From contig WPIO01000079.1 in assembly GCA_009760855.2 (NCBI GenBank), positions 1,749,501 through 1,813,500 of the forward strand: 64,000 nucleotides of DNA. The letters are read 5' to 3'. The position numbers and the translations under genes were made by a program. A model generated the notes under the pieces. The model did not search any database. It saw only the letters and a program-made list of their open reading frames with translations, and was not told the origin of the DNA. This document shows positions 33,905 to 45,797 of this stretch, one piece after another. Each line of letters starts with the position of its first letter. The stretch's first letter is position 1. The DNA comes from Cristatella mucedo (Eukaryota; Bryozoa; Phylactolaemata; Cristatellidae).

Positions 33905-34230
33905 CTAATGTAATGTATGTCGGTCTGTAACTCCACAAAGCCACAAAGACTATGCGGGTGTTACGCAGGAGAGTTTTGTATAGCACACACAGCCTAAGCG
34001 GCCTTCAATAGAATTCGGTAGCCAACACACTTCATCTCATGCAACAAAGAAAAAGTGGGAAGCATAGCAGAGTCAGGAGAACAGTTGAGGTAGTGATTAG
34101 CATGGAAGTATAGCAGCTCGAAAAGGACATGCCACAGTCGGGAGCAGGAGAGTAGTAGTCGTTGCGTAAGAAGTAGCAAGTTAAGGCACACTAATGGCTG
34201 GTGCCGAATAGCCACGTCTTTCCAAGTTGC
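33905..34230 (-). mobile_element. LINE B 3' part
   Basis: Minus-strand copy of the family B 3' UTR: TGTAACTCCACAAAGCC, TATGCGGGTGTTACGCAGG, GAGTTTTGTATAGCACAC, AAAAGTGGGAAGCATAGCAG, continuing into AGTTGAGGTAGTGATTAGC and the C-terminal coding border. It has the unexpanded AAAGAAAAAGTGGG at the position where the 56-kb copy has a GA array. Confidence 0.85.
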
Positions 34231-34999
34231 AGCTTCAAATGGTTACTGGAATGGCAACACATGTAAGCAAATGAGAACACAAGCTGGTGAACTGCACACA
34301 ATACACAAACAACCAGGATCAGATGAATAACCTACCACACGGTGTACTGCTAGCTGTAGGAATAAGGCTATAATGTATTCATCTAAAGACTTGTTTAGCA
34401 GCAGCAGCACCGAGCAGCAGTGGTAACAGCAGCGATGCTTTGCACACGGCAATCATGCTATCTGCCATTCACAATGCTGAGCAGGAAGTTTGAAAAGAGA
34501 CTAGAGGAAATCTCGTTATGATGATGGCTAAAATGGAAAATAATGACGGCTAGGAATGCATAAAAAAGATCGTGACTATGGCAGCTTCTTTGCGTGAAAG
34601 AGACATGCAGCAACGACGGTCTAATTATATAAACCTGCTGTCAACGAGCCAAGCCAGTCATGCAACCAAACATCCTGTGGAGTTGCAGTACACAACATTC
34701 GTGACAGCTGAGAGAGATCGAGTTCGAGGGAGAATGAAACATGGGAGACGAAGGAAGTGATTGAGTGAGCAAGCCAGTGACAGACAAGTGGCACACTTCC
34801 ACCATTACTCCTGATGCCACAGGGACTTTAACAGCCTTTCACCACTTCCCTTTGCTCAGGGTACCTGCTCCCATAGCCGCACCTCGGCATCGCATTTGGC
34901 ACGATCTATTATCGGGCTAAGCGATAGGCCTGCCCGAGGGTGTTTTATGGCGCTATATAGACACATTGTTCGACGGCTATTCTTCACCGTGACTGGTCA

Positions 35000-37060
35000 C
35001 TACAATGCACACAATAATGCTTTGTGGGGCTGCTCGTGGTGGCAGACGGCAAACTGCCGACGAACGCCTGCTTTGCCTGCCTGCCTCAGTTTGCCGTCGA
35101 GCAGCAGACCAGGCTGCTCTTGCCTATTTTTTTGCCATCCCCGTCGCCTCCTCACGTGAGCCTCTGATGGGGGAAGATGGCTGGGGTAAATTCCAGACAG
35201 TCCCCCGCCGACACACAGTTGGGCGGCGACACGGCATGCCGCCGTGTTGATAGGCAAACTCGCGAGCGAAGCAGGCAGCGCCGCACGAGAGCGAACTTGG
35301 CTCACCGTCACCGACGGGCGGCGGTCGCCACTGGCTGCTGTCCGAACCGCGGCACGAGGCCGTGCGGTCTTTGTCCTCCATGTCGCAAGGCCGATCCGAA
35401 AACTCGGGCTCGGCGTCGCACGCCGCCACCATTCTTCCGCAGCCGGCAGCGGCGGCCGCACCGCCGGGCGGCTCCTCCTCCATCGGCTGCTGCGGCGGTG
35501 AACGAGCGAGTGACACCGCGGCGGCAGCCAAACGCAACGAGCCAACGAGCAGCGCCCAGTAAGCCGCCGCAGACGATGCACGGCCAGTTGCCGGCGACGT
35601 AGTTATGGAGGCGATGCGGCGGCGATCCGTGACGCCGAGCGAAAGCCAACCATGCGGTTCTCAGGGGTCGTCAACGAACTCGTCGGGCCATGCGGCGCGA
35701 CACCATTTCCGTTATGAGAAACAAACGGCGTTCCAGCCGCGCCTCCTTGGCACGCCGCAGGGAAAGGCCACGCAGGCTAACCGAACGCTCAAGGGTTGAG
35801 CAAAACTACTGGACGCTGCGGACGCGGACCGCAACGCCGCGGCGCGAAGCGGAGCGGCGATTGCGGCGGAATTTCTGTTCCAACAATGGGCGACTCGAGT
35901 CGTCACGCGGCGGTGGACCGGATCATGGGTATATGCCGACTAAATCTCGACGCATTGTCAACGAGCGAAGGTTTAATGAGGTTAAACGATATCAGCGGAT
36001 CGGGATAAGCTGGGCGGAGGCTCTCTGCGACACAAACGGCACACGGCAGCGACAAAACCGGAACCTGCGGGGGGGACACCGAGCGTGGACGGCGAGAGAG
36101 CGGCCCACGCGGTCGACTTACTCAACCGCCGAAGCGCGCGTGCGGCGCCTCAGCACTGAAAAGATATTCCGATGAAATATTAAAACACGGGCAATCGGTT
36201 TCGGGGACGAACGATGGACTAAATGAGTAAGCCTGCGGAGGACAAGGCTAGCGTCGCCGACCGCGCGGCACCCGACTACTTCGCACGATTACGCTAGGCA
36301 CGACCGAATTGACAGTCGAAAGATGTCGACTGGTCTGGGGACACATTAGAGAAAACAATTACGATTTACAAGCGATACAAGCTATGACAATGGCGGACGG
36401 CCATCCGGTAAAGGCGTACCTGCAGCGGCGCTGAAAACCACTGGCCGCGGCTGAAGCCCGCGCGCCCAGAAGGAGTGACCTTGACGGTCACCTGAGAACC
36501 TGTGCGGTTGACCCTCACCCCAGCCTCCCTCAGGGAGAGGTCCGCGAAAGAATCCCGACTGGAAAGGCTTCGGTAATGCATTCTAAACCATTTAGGCATT
36601 GCAAGGTTTGCAAGAAGGCGCGAGCGGCGGACGCGGGAAGCTGAGGACGTGCGTGCTTACGCGCTCGTTCCCCCTCGAACCCGGCGAAATGCACTGGCCG
36701 CTGGGAGAGCCGACGGAGTATCGGAGACCTGGATAGCGGCGGAAATAGAAAAGAGGGCATCGCCCGGCGCTCACGTTGCCATTCGAAAGCGCGGAATTTT
36801 CATGATCGACGGCGAACTGGAGACGATCTACAGACGCGCATGGCAATACTGGGGGCTTGACGTTGACGTGGTCAGGGGGCGCTCGCCGCGACGAAACGAC
36901 GAACGCAGCGTGCCCGCGTGCTCGAGTCGCCGGCGGCGGCGGCGGCGGCGGCTGCGAGGACGCTTGCGGGCGGGCGGCGCAGTACGCGCAGGGGTTGTGC
37001 GTCGGCCGGCAGCTCCGGAGCAAAGGAATGATGGATTGGTGGATTGGAGGATTGTGGTCC
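35000..37060. promoter_or_regulatory. CpG-rich region, candidate CpG island promoter
   Basis: Two stretches, about 35,050-36,170 and 36,380-37,040, are dense in CG. Many overlapping open frames on both strands are a by-product. The minus-strand first exon at 35306-35483 lies inside. Farther upstream on the minus strand a CTGCAG|GTACGC donor (exon end near 36420) could end a 5' UTR exon; this is inferred. Confidence 0.55.
35306..35483 (-). CDS. Probable first coding exon of a minus-strand gene
   Basis: An ATG at 35483 (minus) in CpG-island DNA opens 59 codons, beginning MEEEPPGGAAAAAGCGRMVA, with EPEFSDRPCDMEDKDRTASC and SSQWRPPPVGD later, and ends at G|GTGAGCC (last exon base 35306, phase 1). 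An acidic, low-complexity N terminus is common in nuclear regulators. No domain is present, so the protein is not identified. The phase 1 donor could splice to the phase 1 acceptor of the zinc-finger exon at 24859 about 10 kb downstream on the same strand. That link is an inference; other exons may lie between. Confidence 0.45.
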
Positions 37061-37065
37061 ATACA

Positions 37066-37218
37066 GTGAGCCGTGATGGCACACTAGGTAAAAGGTGGCT
37101 GCTTTCGCGACCGTTTCCTGCGGTTGGCGATCCTTTATCGCTACTGCAAGCGTGGTGGTTATAGCCGTAAAGGCTCTTCTGTCGCTAAACAAAAGGAGGC
37201 TGTTTAATCAGCTAGGAT
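37066..37218 (+). mobile_element. tRNA-derived SINE, family 1, interrupted by LINE A
   Basis: Head GTGAGCCGTGATGGCACAC, body GCGATCCTTTATCGC and GGCTCTTCTGTCGCTAAAC, to TTTAATCAGCTAGGAT. The expected TTTATTTA tail resumes only at 38032, after the inserted LINE. A deletion has removed part of the B-box stem. Confidence 0.9.
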
Positions 37219-38025
37219 CAGCTCCACAGTCAAATCTGCCTATTTTCAGCTTCATAACATTGCTAAAATTCGGGCTTGTTTAGATAAGGATACCACGTCT
37301 AAGTTGGTCCATGCATTCGTGACATCCCGTCTCGACTTCTGCAACTCACTGCTCACTGGCCTACCAGCATGTGCGATCAGGCGATTGCAGCTGGTGCAAA
37401 ACTCTGCAGCTAGGCTTGTCTGTCGTGAGCGTCGCAGTTGCCACATTACTCCACTTCTCGCCGACCTGCACTGGCTACCAGTGAGGCAACGGATTGAATT
37501 CAAGGTTTTGTCGCTCACTTTTAGGTCTCTTCATTCTATTGCTCCAGCCTATCTCTCCGACATACTCCCCCATCAGGCCAAGCATCGTACCACCCGCTTT
37601 TCGGAATCCAACAGTCAACAAATACCTCTTCCGACCCTAAATCCTTTGGAGACCGTGCATTTAGTTCGTATGCTCCCAAAGCCTGGAACTCCCTCCCGAC
37701 CTGCGTCAGAACATCCCCTGACCTGACCACATTTAAAAGAAACTTAAAAACACACTTGTTTAGGACAGCATTTAGTGGGTCCCCGTGATTCGCCCTTCAT
37801 GTGCTTATGCGTGCTGACACTGTGCATGCTGCCACTAACCACATTTGCATGCTGACCCTGTGCATGTCACCCCTAACCATATTATTCATTTTGTTTGTTT
37901 TTCAAGCATGATTTTACTTACTATTCAATTGCATATCACTTTGCAGCAAATGTAAAGCGCCTAGAAAGAGATTAAGTTCTCTGAGGGCGCTTTATCAAGT
38001 GCAATATTATTATTATTATTATTAT
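37219..38025 (+). mobile_element. LINE A inserted in a SINE, TAGGAT target duplication
   Basis: 5'-truncated copy beginning AGCTCCACAGTCAAATC-type sequence (after CAGCTCC) inside the reverse transcriptase C-terminal region. The frame is open at 37304-37726 (SRLDFCNSLLTGLPACAIRR, LLADLHWLPVRQRIEF). It has the complete 3' UTR, TTCTCTGAGGGCGCTTTATC and a TTA tail. TAGGAT is found at 37213-37218 and 38026-38031, and joining those ends restores an ordinary SINE tail. Confidence 0.94.
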
Positions 38026-38031
38026 TAGGAT

Positions 38032-38049
38032 TTATTTATTTATTTACTG
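38032..38049 (+). mobile_element. Tail of the interrupted SINE
   Basis: TTATTTATTTATTTACTGG-type tail of the family 1 SINE whose head and body end at 37218. Confidence 0.85.
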
Positions 38050-38067
38050 GTCGGCCGATGGGGAGAA

Positions 38068-38334
38068 ACGCATCTATTTATGACAGCATTTAGTGGGTCC
38101 CTGCGATTCGTCCTTTATGTGCTTGTGCGTGCTGACACTGTTGCATGCTGCCACTAAACACACTTGCATGCTGAACCTGTGCATGTCACCCGTAACCATG
38201 TCATTCTCGTTGTTTGCCGAGCATGCTAACATCAACCATTCGATCGAGCTTTCTTTGCAGCAATTGTAAAGCGCCTAGAAAGAGATTTGAGTTATCTGAT
38301 GGTGCTTTATCAAATGTATGTTTATTAGTATTAA
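38068..38334 (+). mobile_element. LINE A 3' UTR copy
   Basis: CTATTTATGACAGCATTTAG, GTGCTTGTGCGTGCTGACAC, GTAAAGCGCCTAGAAAG, GGTGCTTTATCAAATG and a short decayed tail. A second, older A insertion next to the 37.2-kb copy. Confidence 0.88.
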
Positions 38335-39420
38335 AGTAGGACGTGCGGTGGTGGGATCACATGACCCGTGAGGTAATGCGTCGGCCCGAAATGGTAGTCG
38401 TTCCAGGACGCGGACCGTCACCCGGGGCCTTCATTAGGTCGAGTCGCACCACCCTGGCGGCGAAAATGTGAAAACGCTAAACGCCAGATTTACACTGTCC
38501 AACTGTTCTATGACCAAACTCAGTTTACTTCTTTTCATATTCATATGTCTCTGACGGTCTTGGCCAAAATTGTCTGACGGTCGCTCTAGTTAGAGAGGTG
38601 ATCATGAGCAAGTTGAATCTTGCAAATGCAGCTCCCTGTGTCCCAGCAAATAAGTCCGTGAAAGAAAATTAACATGAGGTCAATTTGTACGATATATATG
38701 CTCGAGCTAATTGTAAGGTGGCCCTTGGTTACCACAATAAGAATGTCAAGTAAAATTAGTATTTTTAGATTAAAGCTGAAGTGTTAAAGCTCTGGAAAGG
38801 AAGCATTGTAATAAAGGAGTACCGAAGTGCAGCTTGGAGGAGAGATCCAAGAAGGACAGTCGGAGATGAGCCTCGGGAAAGTCATAGCGGCCAGGTGATA
38901 CGTATCCATAAACGTGATACGTATCCATATCCAAAACAACCCTTTGGGCGGTGTGTGTTGTGATCAACTTCTGAAAGACTCCAGAGCATGCAATTTGATA
39001 ACTTGGCTTTTACGTAAGTGCCTCTAAAGTCCGCCTGTTTGAGATAGGAGGTGCATACTATACATTTTGGTTTGGATGAAGGCTTTAAAATATTGCAATA
39101 ATTCACTGCTAATATATAAGATTGAGGTTTGTATCGTACTGGTTTTGCCTTGAATTTCGCAGCGAAATTGTGGAACCGTATTTTTGGCCTTTTCATCAAG
39201 ACTTGTTAACATTACATTGTTCAAGCTAAGATGCAAGCAAGATATTTAATATACTGCAATTGCACAGCAGTTTGGTAACACAGTGACCGTCTTTAAAGCA
39301 AATTTTATGCCTGAATACTACTTACATCGTTAACTTGGTTCTGTGTAAGCCGAGAATAGGTAAGTTTAAGCCAAGGTAAGCTAATAAGACCCACGAAATT
39401 GAAAAAATCCCTGAAAACTA
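38335..39420. other. No recognisable feature
   Basis: No exon or repeat could be supported. A direct duplication of GTGATACGTATCCATA occurs at about 38896-38929. Confidence 0.4.
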
Positions 39421-39423
39421 GCG

Positions 39424-39525
39424 TGGTGAGCCGCGATGGCACACTAGGTAAGGTGGCTGCTTTCACGACCTCGATTCTGAGGTCGGGAATTTATTAATTT
39501 AAATTTATAATTATCTAGGATCCCT
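39424..39525 (+). mobile_element. tRNA-derived SINE, family 1, internally deleted
   Basis: Head GTGAGCCGCGATGGCACAC and CTTTCACGACCTCG with GAGGTCGGG, then a direct jump to the TTTATTAATTT tail. The B-box and body are missing. Confidence 0.8.
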
Positions 39526-39702
39526 GTAACTACCAAAATCACCAGGGCCTTCAGATAAAAACTCTCCACCGTTATTTTAAAAACGTAGAACGATCGAATG
39601 CTGTTCTGGGTTTTAATTGAGCAACGAAAAAGAATTCTCATTTCGGAAACGATCCGAAAACCTCTGGGTTACCGGTCTACTGATCGATCCTTTGAGATAA
39701 AA

Positions 39703-40005
39703 AAATGATAATAATACATTTGTATAGCGGCCTCAGATAACTTAATCTCTTTCTAGGCACTTTACATATGCTGAAAAAGAAGCATGGTCGAATGGTTAGT
39801 GGTGAAATGCTCAATGACAACAAGCATAACATGGCTAGAGGTTACATGCAGTGTCAGCATGCAACTATGGTCAGTGGCAGCATGCACAGTTTTAGAACGC
39901 ATAAGCAGACGAAGGACGAGTCACATGGACCCACTAAATGCCGTGTTTAGATGCGTTTTTAGCTTCTTTTTTAATGTCGTCGAGTCAGGGGATGTAATGC
40001 CATCA
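39703..40005 (-). mobile_element. LINE A 3' part
   Basis: Minus-strand tail, AATCTCTTTCTAGGCACTTT, the 3' UTR words TGCAGTGTCAGCATGCA and CACATGGACCCACTAAATG, and the beginning of the coding C terminus (TCAGGGGATGT). Truncated at the 5' side. Confidence 0.87.
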
Positions 40006-42275
40006 GTCGAAGTGACTGCCAGGCGTTTCGAGGGCTCTCAACACTTGCCTTATGGCCTTGGCCGTAATTGTCCGGTACATGCTCAAGCAGAATGTCGGTG
40101 TACTTCGTGAATGATTGCACATTTTTATATTGCAGATTCAGTAACAAGCTGCAGCTGTTACGCCTGCCATCGTTTGCGACCAGAGAAGGTCTCTACCGCA
40201 CGACTAACTCGGAGCATTGTTCAACAAATGAACGAAGTTTAGGGATAAACAAATTATAGCAGTCTTCCGTAGTTTTTTTTACAGCTATGACATTTTGATG
40301 GGCTTTGGGTAGCTAACTCCTCACCTGATGACTCTCGGCCGTCACCTACACATATACCTGTTTGCCAGTACTACAACTGACCGTACTACCTCTGAGCTTA
40401 GATTACGAACATTAGCTAGCGGCTGTCGTCTTCAACCGAAATGAAAATGACTTACCTCAGAGCTAAATCTCCTAATTTTCAAGATACCTTTATCTCAATG
40501 ACTGAGCGCTTATTTTCACAAGTTTAATTCAACAAACGAATGAAAACAGTGTAGTTATGACCGGACTTTTGCACCCTATTGATTAAAAAAAGCTGGACAA
40601 ATAAAGTCCTCTTTTGCAAACTATGTCCTGTCACTTGAGTCGTAAAGAGAACTCTGATATTGATACTTATAAGACCATTTGTAGATGGAATGACTTGACG
40701 GGCTGCTCCACAGTGTACATGCATTCTGTGTCGGGCCAATTGACTTGCCAATACTTGATTTCGGTGAATTGAAAACAAAGCGGGTGCTAACTAGATCCTA
40801 ATCACGGCAAACGAAACTTGTGGTACCTGGATCGCGATCGGCGCAATCTAGGGTAGCTTAATGCTAGCTTAAAGCTGGATTTTCAGGCCTCGAGACTGAT
40901 TCTGCGGTATGTACGTCCACCACGTCCGGTCATCATTATGCAAATGCACAGAGTGCAAGGTCGTTGTTGCCTTACGCTTACTCATGTTTGATGCTGTTTC
41001 CTATTAGTTCGATTGACAACTGCAAATAATCGATAGTAGGAGCCTTCATTTTACCTTAATGCTAAGTCAGTGACAGGGCCACTGCTAAACGACATGCTTA
41101 CCGTACCTAGACCACCAAGAGACTTGCGGGTTTATTCGTGAACCTGTTCCTGCGGCTCCACGGGCAGCAGCACTGACCGCTGTCCTAAAATCTCCAACTC
41201 GGTTACCGTGCTAGCCGGAGGCCTTAGCTTTTTCTTGACACTGGTGTCAAGAAACTCTGTATACGTAGGAATCGGTCGTAAAATAATCAATGATCAAGGC
41301 ACGATAAAAGCGGAAGCTGTCTAATGGGCACGAAGTTGAATGATCCAGGAGTTGTGGTTCAGGAGTTGCGGTCCAGGAGTTGGCCCTGGCGTTTCAGCCG
41401 ATTTAAGCTCTGGGCTTTTCACCGTACGAAAGTCGCTGCTCGCCTAGGCCGCCGTTGAACGCAAGAGCCTTTCTGTCGCTGTCAAATAGACTTCTCTACA
41501 CGACGGATATGGGCTCGTCACCGAGTACAATCTGGCTTTCGTTTATGTTAACGAAGATGCTCATGGATGTACTTGGCTCAACGCGTTTTCGGATTTTTTC
41601 CAGCCACCCCGAGACTCTCGACTTCCGTGCAGCTAGAATTTGTTCGCGACATTCCATCTTGCACGGCAGCCAACAGTCTTTAATTTAAAGACGACAAGAC
41701 GGGTCTGGGCAAATCCAGTGCCACCCATCAACGAAAAGCCTCACACTAGAGGTGAGTTCAGCGATAATACTTTCCGTAGGCTCAGCTGGGTTTCGCATGC
41801 GGCACCCCAGAAAAACAGCGGCTGACAAAATACCGCTGACAGAATAGCCCCTGGCAAAATAGGCCCGAAAAAATAGCCCCGAAACAATAGCCCAATGTAA
41901 TGAAGATCGACAAGTAGCTTCACTAAAACGCCCAGAGTAATTACAAAAAATATTTTTTCAAATCTTTTGAATTGCCTTCAACTATAACATGGAACACATT
42001 CCATTGCAATAGCAAAAAATAAATGTTTGAAACATTATTTATTTAATGTACTGAAAGTTGAAATGTGTTTATTTTTAAATTTTATTCTAAATTATTAAAC
42101 CTTTTAAGATCAATATATTAATTAAACTAATTGATCTATTTCACCAATGTTCCTATTTATTTTTGTTTCTGTTTGCCGCAAAATTATTTTCATCTTTCCT
42201 GTCCACAAATTCATACTAATTCTAGGTATCGATCTGTCAATATAGAAAAGATAGAATAACATAATGGAAAGAGTT
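40006..42275. other. Mostly featureless, with a short degenerate tandem repeat
   Basis: No exon was recognised. At 41820-41895 a unit of about 14-15 bp of the type GACAAAATAGCCC is repeated about five times with substitutions. From 41,940 to 42,130 the sequence is AT-rich. Confidence 0.5.
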
Positions 42276-42297
42276 GTTGTTAAATGAAGGATTTCGT

Positions 42298-42415
42298 TAT
42301 AAGAAAGCCCGACCAAGGTCTGGCCGAGGTAATGGGCTCGAGCCTTGTGGCGGAGTGCAGCGCTTGAATAGAGCTTATGTTTTCTTAGGCCACTATATAA
42401 ATGGATTATATAATG
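42298..42415 (+). mobile_element. tRNA-SINE family 2 fragment
   Basis: CCCGACCAAGGTCTGGCCGA, a B-box-like GGGCTCGAGCC, GCTTGAATAGAGCTTATG and GGCCACTATATAAATGG. The order matches the 53.7-kb copy. The head upstream of CCCGACC is lost. Confidence 0.75.
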
Positions 42416-42539
42416 TAAGACATAATGTTCACGGAAGTATGTCACGTAGATGCGTTGAGTCAAAATGTTGAGGTCGTAGGAAGGTGATAAACTATGACGC
42501 AACACTGACTAGAGAACTCATCCACTGGATCACGCTTTC

Positions 42540-42606
42540 TTTACAGCATCTGTAAAGTCCCCAGAAGGAGATTAAGTTCCCTGGGGGCGCTATGTAAATG
42601 TATTAT
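42540..42606 (+). mobile_element. LINE 3' terminus (A-like variant)
   Basis: CAGCATCTGTAAAGTCCCC, AGATTAAGTTCCCTGGGGGC, GCTATGTAAATGTATTA. Differs from the other A ends by ending GCTATGTAAATG, as the 44.4-kb copy nearly does, and may mark a subfamily. Confidence 0.78.
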
Positions 42607-43045
42607 TTCTATGTGGTTATTTCTAGATTATGACACTGCCGTTGCCTTGTGGCCCGCTGTTATTTATGCCAATTGTACATCAGTAACGGGTGCCAAAGGC
42701 CTGTGAGTTAGGTCGAGGACGCCGGCGGACAGTCGCGTACTGGCCCACTGCGGCGTCCGTGTGAATAAGCGTCTTTGAGCCCGCTTCGGTGTTCTGTGCG
42801 GTATCGCTTACCTGGCGGTTAGAAAACGTCAAACTACATTATTATCTGGAAAAGAATGGAGCAGTGAAATTGGTTACCGAGATGCGAAATAGAGCTGCAG
42901 CTGGTGTACAGAAACCAATGTAGAAAGTTCAACGCAGTACAGGTGGAATATCACCGGAGGCAGCGAGACGTATTCCAGCAAATACAGTATCGCTGCGAAC
43001 GATTGAACGAACGCGGAAATATATCCAACAGCCATTAGTGAATCT

Positions 43046-43229
43046 GTTGGGTCCGCCTGGCTTATCCACCCACCGAGCTCTTCCAGTCAAGACAGCCGAC
43101 TCCCTTGCTTGCAACAGATGCTTGCAGGCCCTCGTGCTGGACGTGCTGCCCGGTTCAAGCGTTTCCGAAATAGACGGCGTATGCCTGAGCCGTCTTAATC
43201 TGTGCGCGACTGCCCCCACAAACATAACA
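43046..43229 (+). mobile_element. Unclassified short interspersed element (copy 1)
   Basis: About 184 bp from GTTGGGTCCGCCTGG to CACAAACATAAC, sharing CACCGAGCTCTTCC, GGTTCAAGCGTTTCC and GCCTGAGCCGTCTTAATCTG with a copy at 47405-47595. GAATC flanks both sides, perhaps a target duplication. No reverse transcriptase-type tail or long terminal inverted repeats are apparent. Confidence 0.75.
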
Positions 43230-44399
43230 GAATCCAACAAAAGTTGCAGACATTGTCATTCCGGGAGCTCTGCAAAATACACTGAGAAACACTACAATTT
43301 CGTTATTTGGGACTCTGTAGCAGATAATTCCAACCGTCTTCTAACGTTCGGCACCAAGGAAGATATTTTCTGGAGCAGTAACGTCATTGGTCCATGGATG
43401 GAACGTTCAAATCGCCCTGAGATGCTTTTTTTAAGTTTTCACTGCGCAATAGTTGGTCGGCAGATCTGCAGTAACCTTGATTTACGTTCTCCTACAATAT
43501 AAACGTGAAGCAACCTATGTCCGGGTTTTGATAAGTTTACAATTTGAAGCCAACTTTGAATCCAACAAGTTGGATGGCGGGTTTTGAGAAAGCAAGTCAT
43601 TATAGTGCGATTCATTCATTTCACAACAGCTCTTGGACGCCTCTTTCATTTAGGACAAAGGAGGGAAAAAAGTTCAAGATTCTCATCTGACCGAAGAGTA
43701 GTGTAACAAAGAAAATAGTTGTCTCCAATTCAAGATGTTACTAGCTCTGAGTTTTTTCCAAGTACCGACACAACTGATGCCTCCGAAATGCTATTCAACT
43801 GCCCGAATGAACTAGATACTATCGTCGCCTATTGGTAAGACAATTACAGGAGACGACAGATACGCAATTCAACCGCAGAACTGCACCTCTATTCGGTATT
43901 CGTCTTTGGAATGTTCGGGATATAGTCACCGATGATCGGCCTCACACTAACAGTTCAGTTGAGACACGGCATCAGACTTTTCAGCAGACAGGGTTATTGC
44001 CATCACCTAGCTGTATTCAAATTCATCGGGCTATGTCGAAAGGAGCTGGATAGAGTAAACGTCGACAGCTCATTTTTTCATGAGGAGAACCGAAAACCAG
44101 AAGCATCGTAGGCAAAGTAAATCTGTAAATATAAATAAATTCTGTAAATGCAACTCAATCGACGTCTTCAAACTCTTGTTCCGACCGATGATCAAAAACG
44201 GAGGTGGAGCTGCTATTATCATTCCGTCGAAATTAGACTTCAAACCGTTTGAAGTGAACTCGAAGCAGTCTTTCGAGTCTTTTGTCTTTATTTCACCAGA
44301 CAACAAGCTCCCGAAGGCTGCAGTAGTCTGGCTTTAGAGCTAATAACTCCACACATTCAGCACTGATTCGCCTTTAAAAAGACCTACTTAAGACTACAG

Positions 44400-45797
44400 A
44401 CATAAGAAGAGTATCTGTGCTTGTTTTACTCGATCGTTCGGCAGCTTTTGATACTATCGATCAAGTAGTCCTTTTCAAGCGCTTTTTGTTTCGCCTGGGC
44501 ATCGCCGGCACAGCTCTGCAATGGTTCAGGTCCTATCTCACTGGGAGACTCCAGAGTATTGATTTGAATAAACAAAGTACATGCGAGAAACCTTTGAAAT
44601 ATGGGGTACCTCAGAGCTCCGTGTTTGGTTCAGTTCTTTTCACGGTTTATATCCTCCCTCTTTCCGATGTGATTGCCAAGCAAAATCTAGGCGTTTACTT
44701 CTACGCAGATGACACTCAGTTATACCTTTGCTTTTATCATTCTTAGCCTTCCAGCCCGTCGAATCATCTCAAATTCCTTGCTGCATGTATTGATGACATC
44801 CGCACATAGATGGCAGCAGTATTTCTCAAATTGAATGATGATAAGACCAACTTAATACGTATGGGCAAACCAAGTGTGATTCTGCAATTGGAAAGACTAA
44901 CGCTCAAATCGGCTCTGCCAGCATATAAATGCTGTTGAATCTGCACGAAATCTTGGTATTTTGTTGTAAAGTGACCTTTCGTTAGACTACCACATTAGCT
45001 CCACAGTGCAGTCTGCCTACTTTCGGCTACATAGCATAGCTAAAATTTGGGCTTGTTTAGAAAGGGATACCACATCTTAATTGGTCCATACATTTGTAAC
45101 ATCCTGTCTTGACTAATGTGACTCACTAATTGCTGGCCTACCGGCTTCTGCACTCAGGGGATTACAGTTGGTACACAACTTTGCAGCTAGGCTTGTCTTT
45201 TGTGAGCGACGTAGTTACCACGTCACACCACTTATCGCCGACCTGCACTGGCTCCCAGTCAATCAAAGCACCGACTTTAAGGATTTGCCACTCCCTTTCA
45301 GGTCCCTTCATTATTTGCCTCCAGCCTATCATTCAGATCTACTACCCCACCTGGCTAAGCATCGTACCGCCGGTTTTTGGAATCCAATGGTTAACCTATA
45401 CCTCGTGCAAACCTCAAATCTTTTAGAGGCCGTTCCTTTAGTTCGCATGCTCACAAAGCCTGGAACTCACTTTCACCTTGCATCACGACATCTCATGACT
45501 TTTCCGCATTTAAAAAGAAATTAAAAATGCGCCTATTTATGACAGCATTTGTGTGTCCTAGTGATTGTCAATTGTGTGCTTGTGCGTGCTGACAGTGTAA
45601 AAGCCTCCACTAACCATATTTGTGTGCTGACCCTTGGCATATCACTTCTAACCATGCTATGATTTCCGACATTGTTCATGCTAGTGATAACCAGATGATA
45701 ATGTTTCCTTTACAGCATGTCAAGTGCCTAGAAAGAGATTAAGTTCCCTGAGGGCACTGCACAAATGCATCGTTATTATTTTTATTATAATTATTAT
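44400..45797 (+). mobile_element. LINE A, long decayed copy
   Basis: Open from 44417 with VLLDRSAAFDTIDQVVLFKR, GVPQSSVFGSVLFTVYILPL and the catalytic FYADDTQLYLCF. A stop follows, and further pieces occur in other frames at 45130-45524 (LIADLHWLPVNQSTDF). The 3' UTR and AAGTGCCTAGAAAGAGATTA, CTGAGGGCACTGCACAAATG and an ATTATT tail close it. 5' truncated and dead. Confidence 0.92.

Noticed and set aside
35690-36175. 161-codon Arg-rich plus-strand frame
   Set aside because: Typical stop-poor frame of CpG-rich DNA; overlapping frames on both strands are equally open and no domain is seen.
36592-37062. 156-codon minus-strand frame with a proline run
   Set aside because: Lies in GC-rich DNA, has several open alternatives and no recognisable domain. 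Its 3' side may hold a 5' UTR exon, but coding is not supported.
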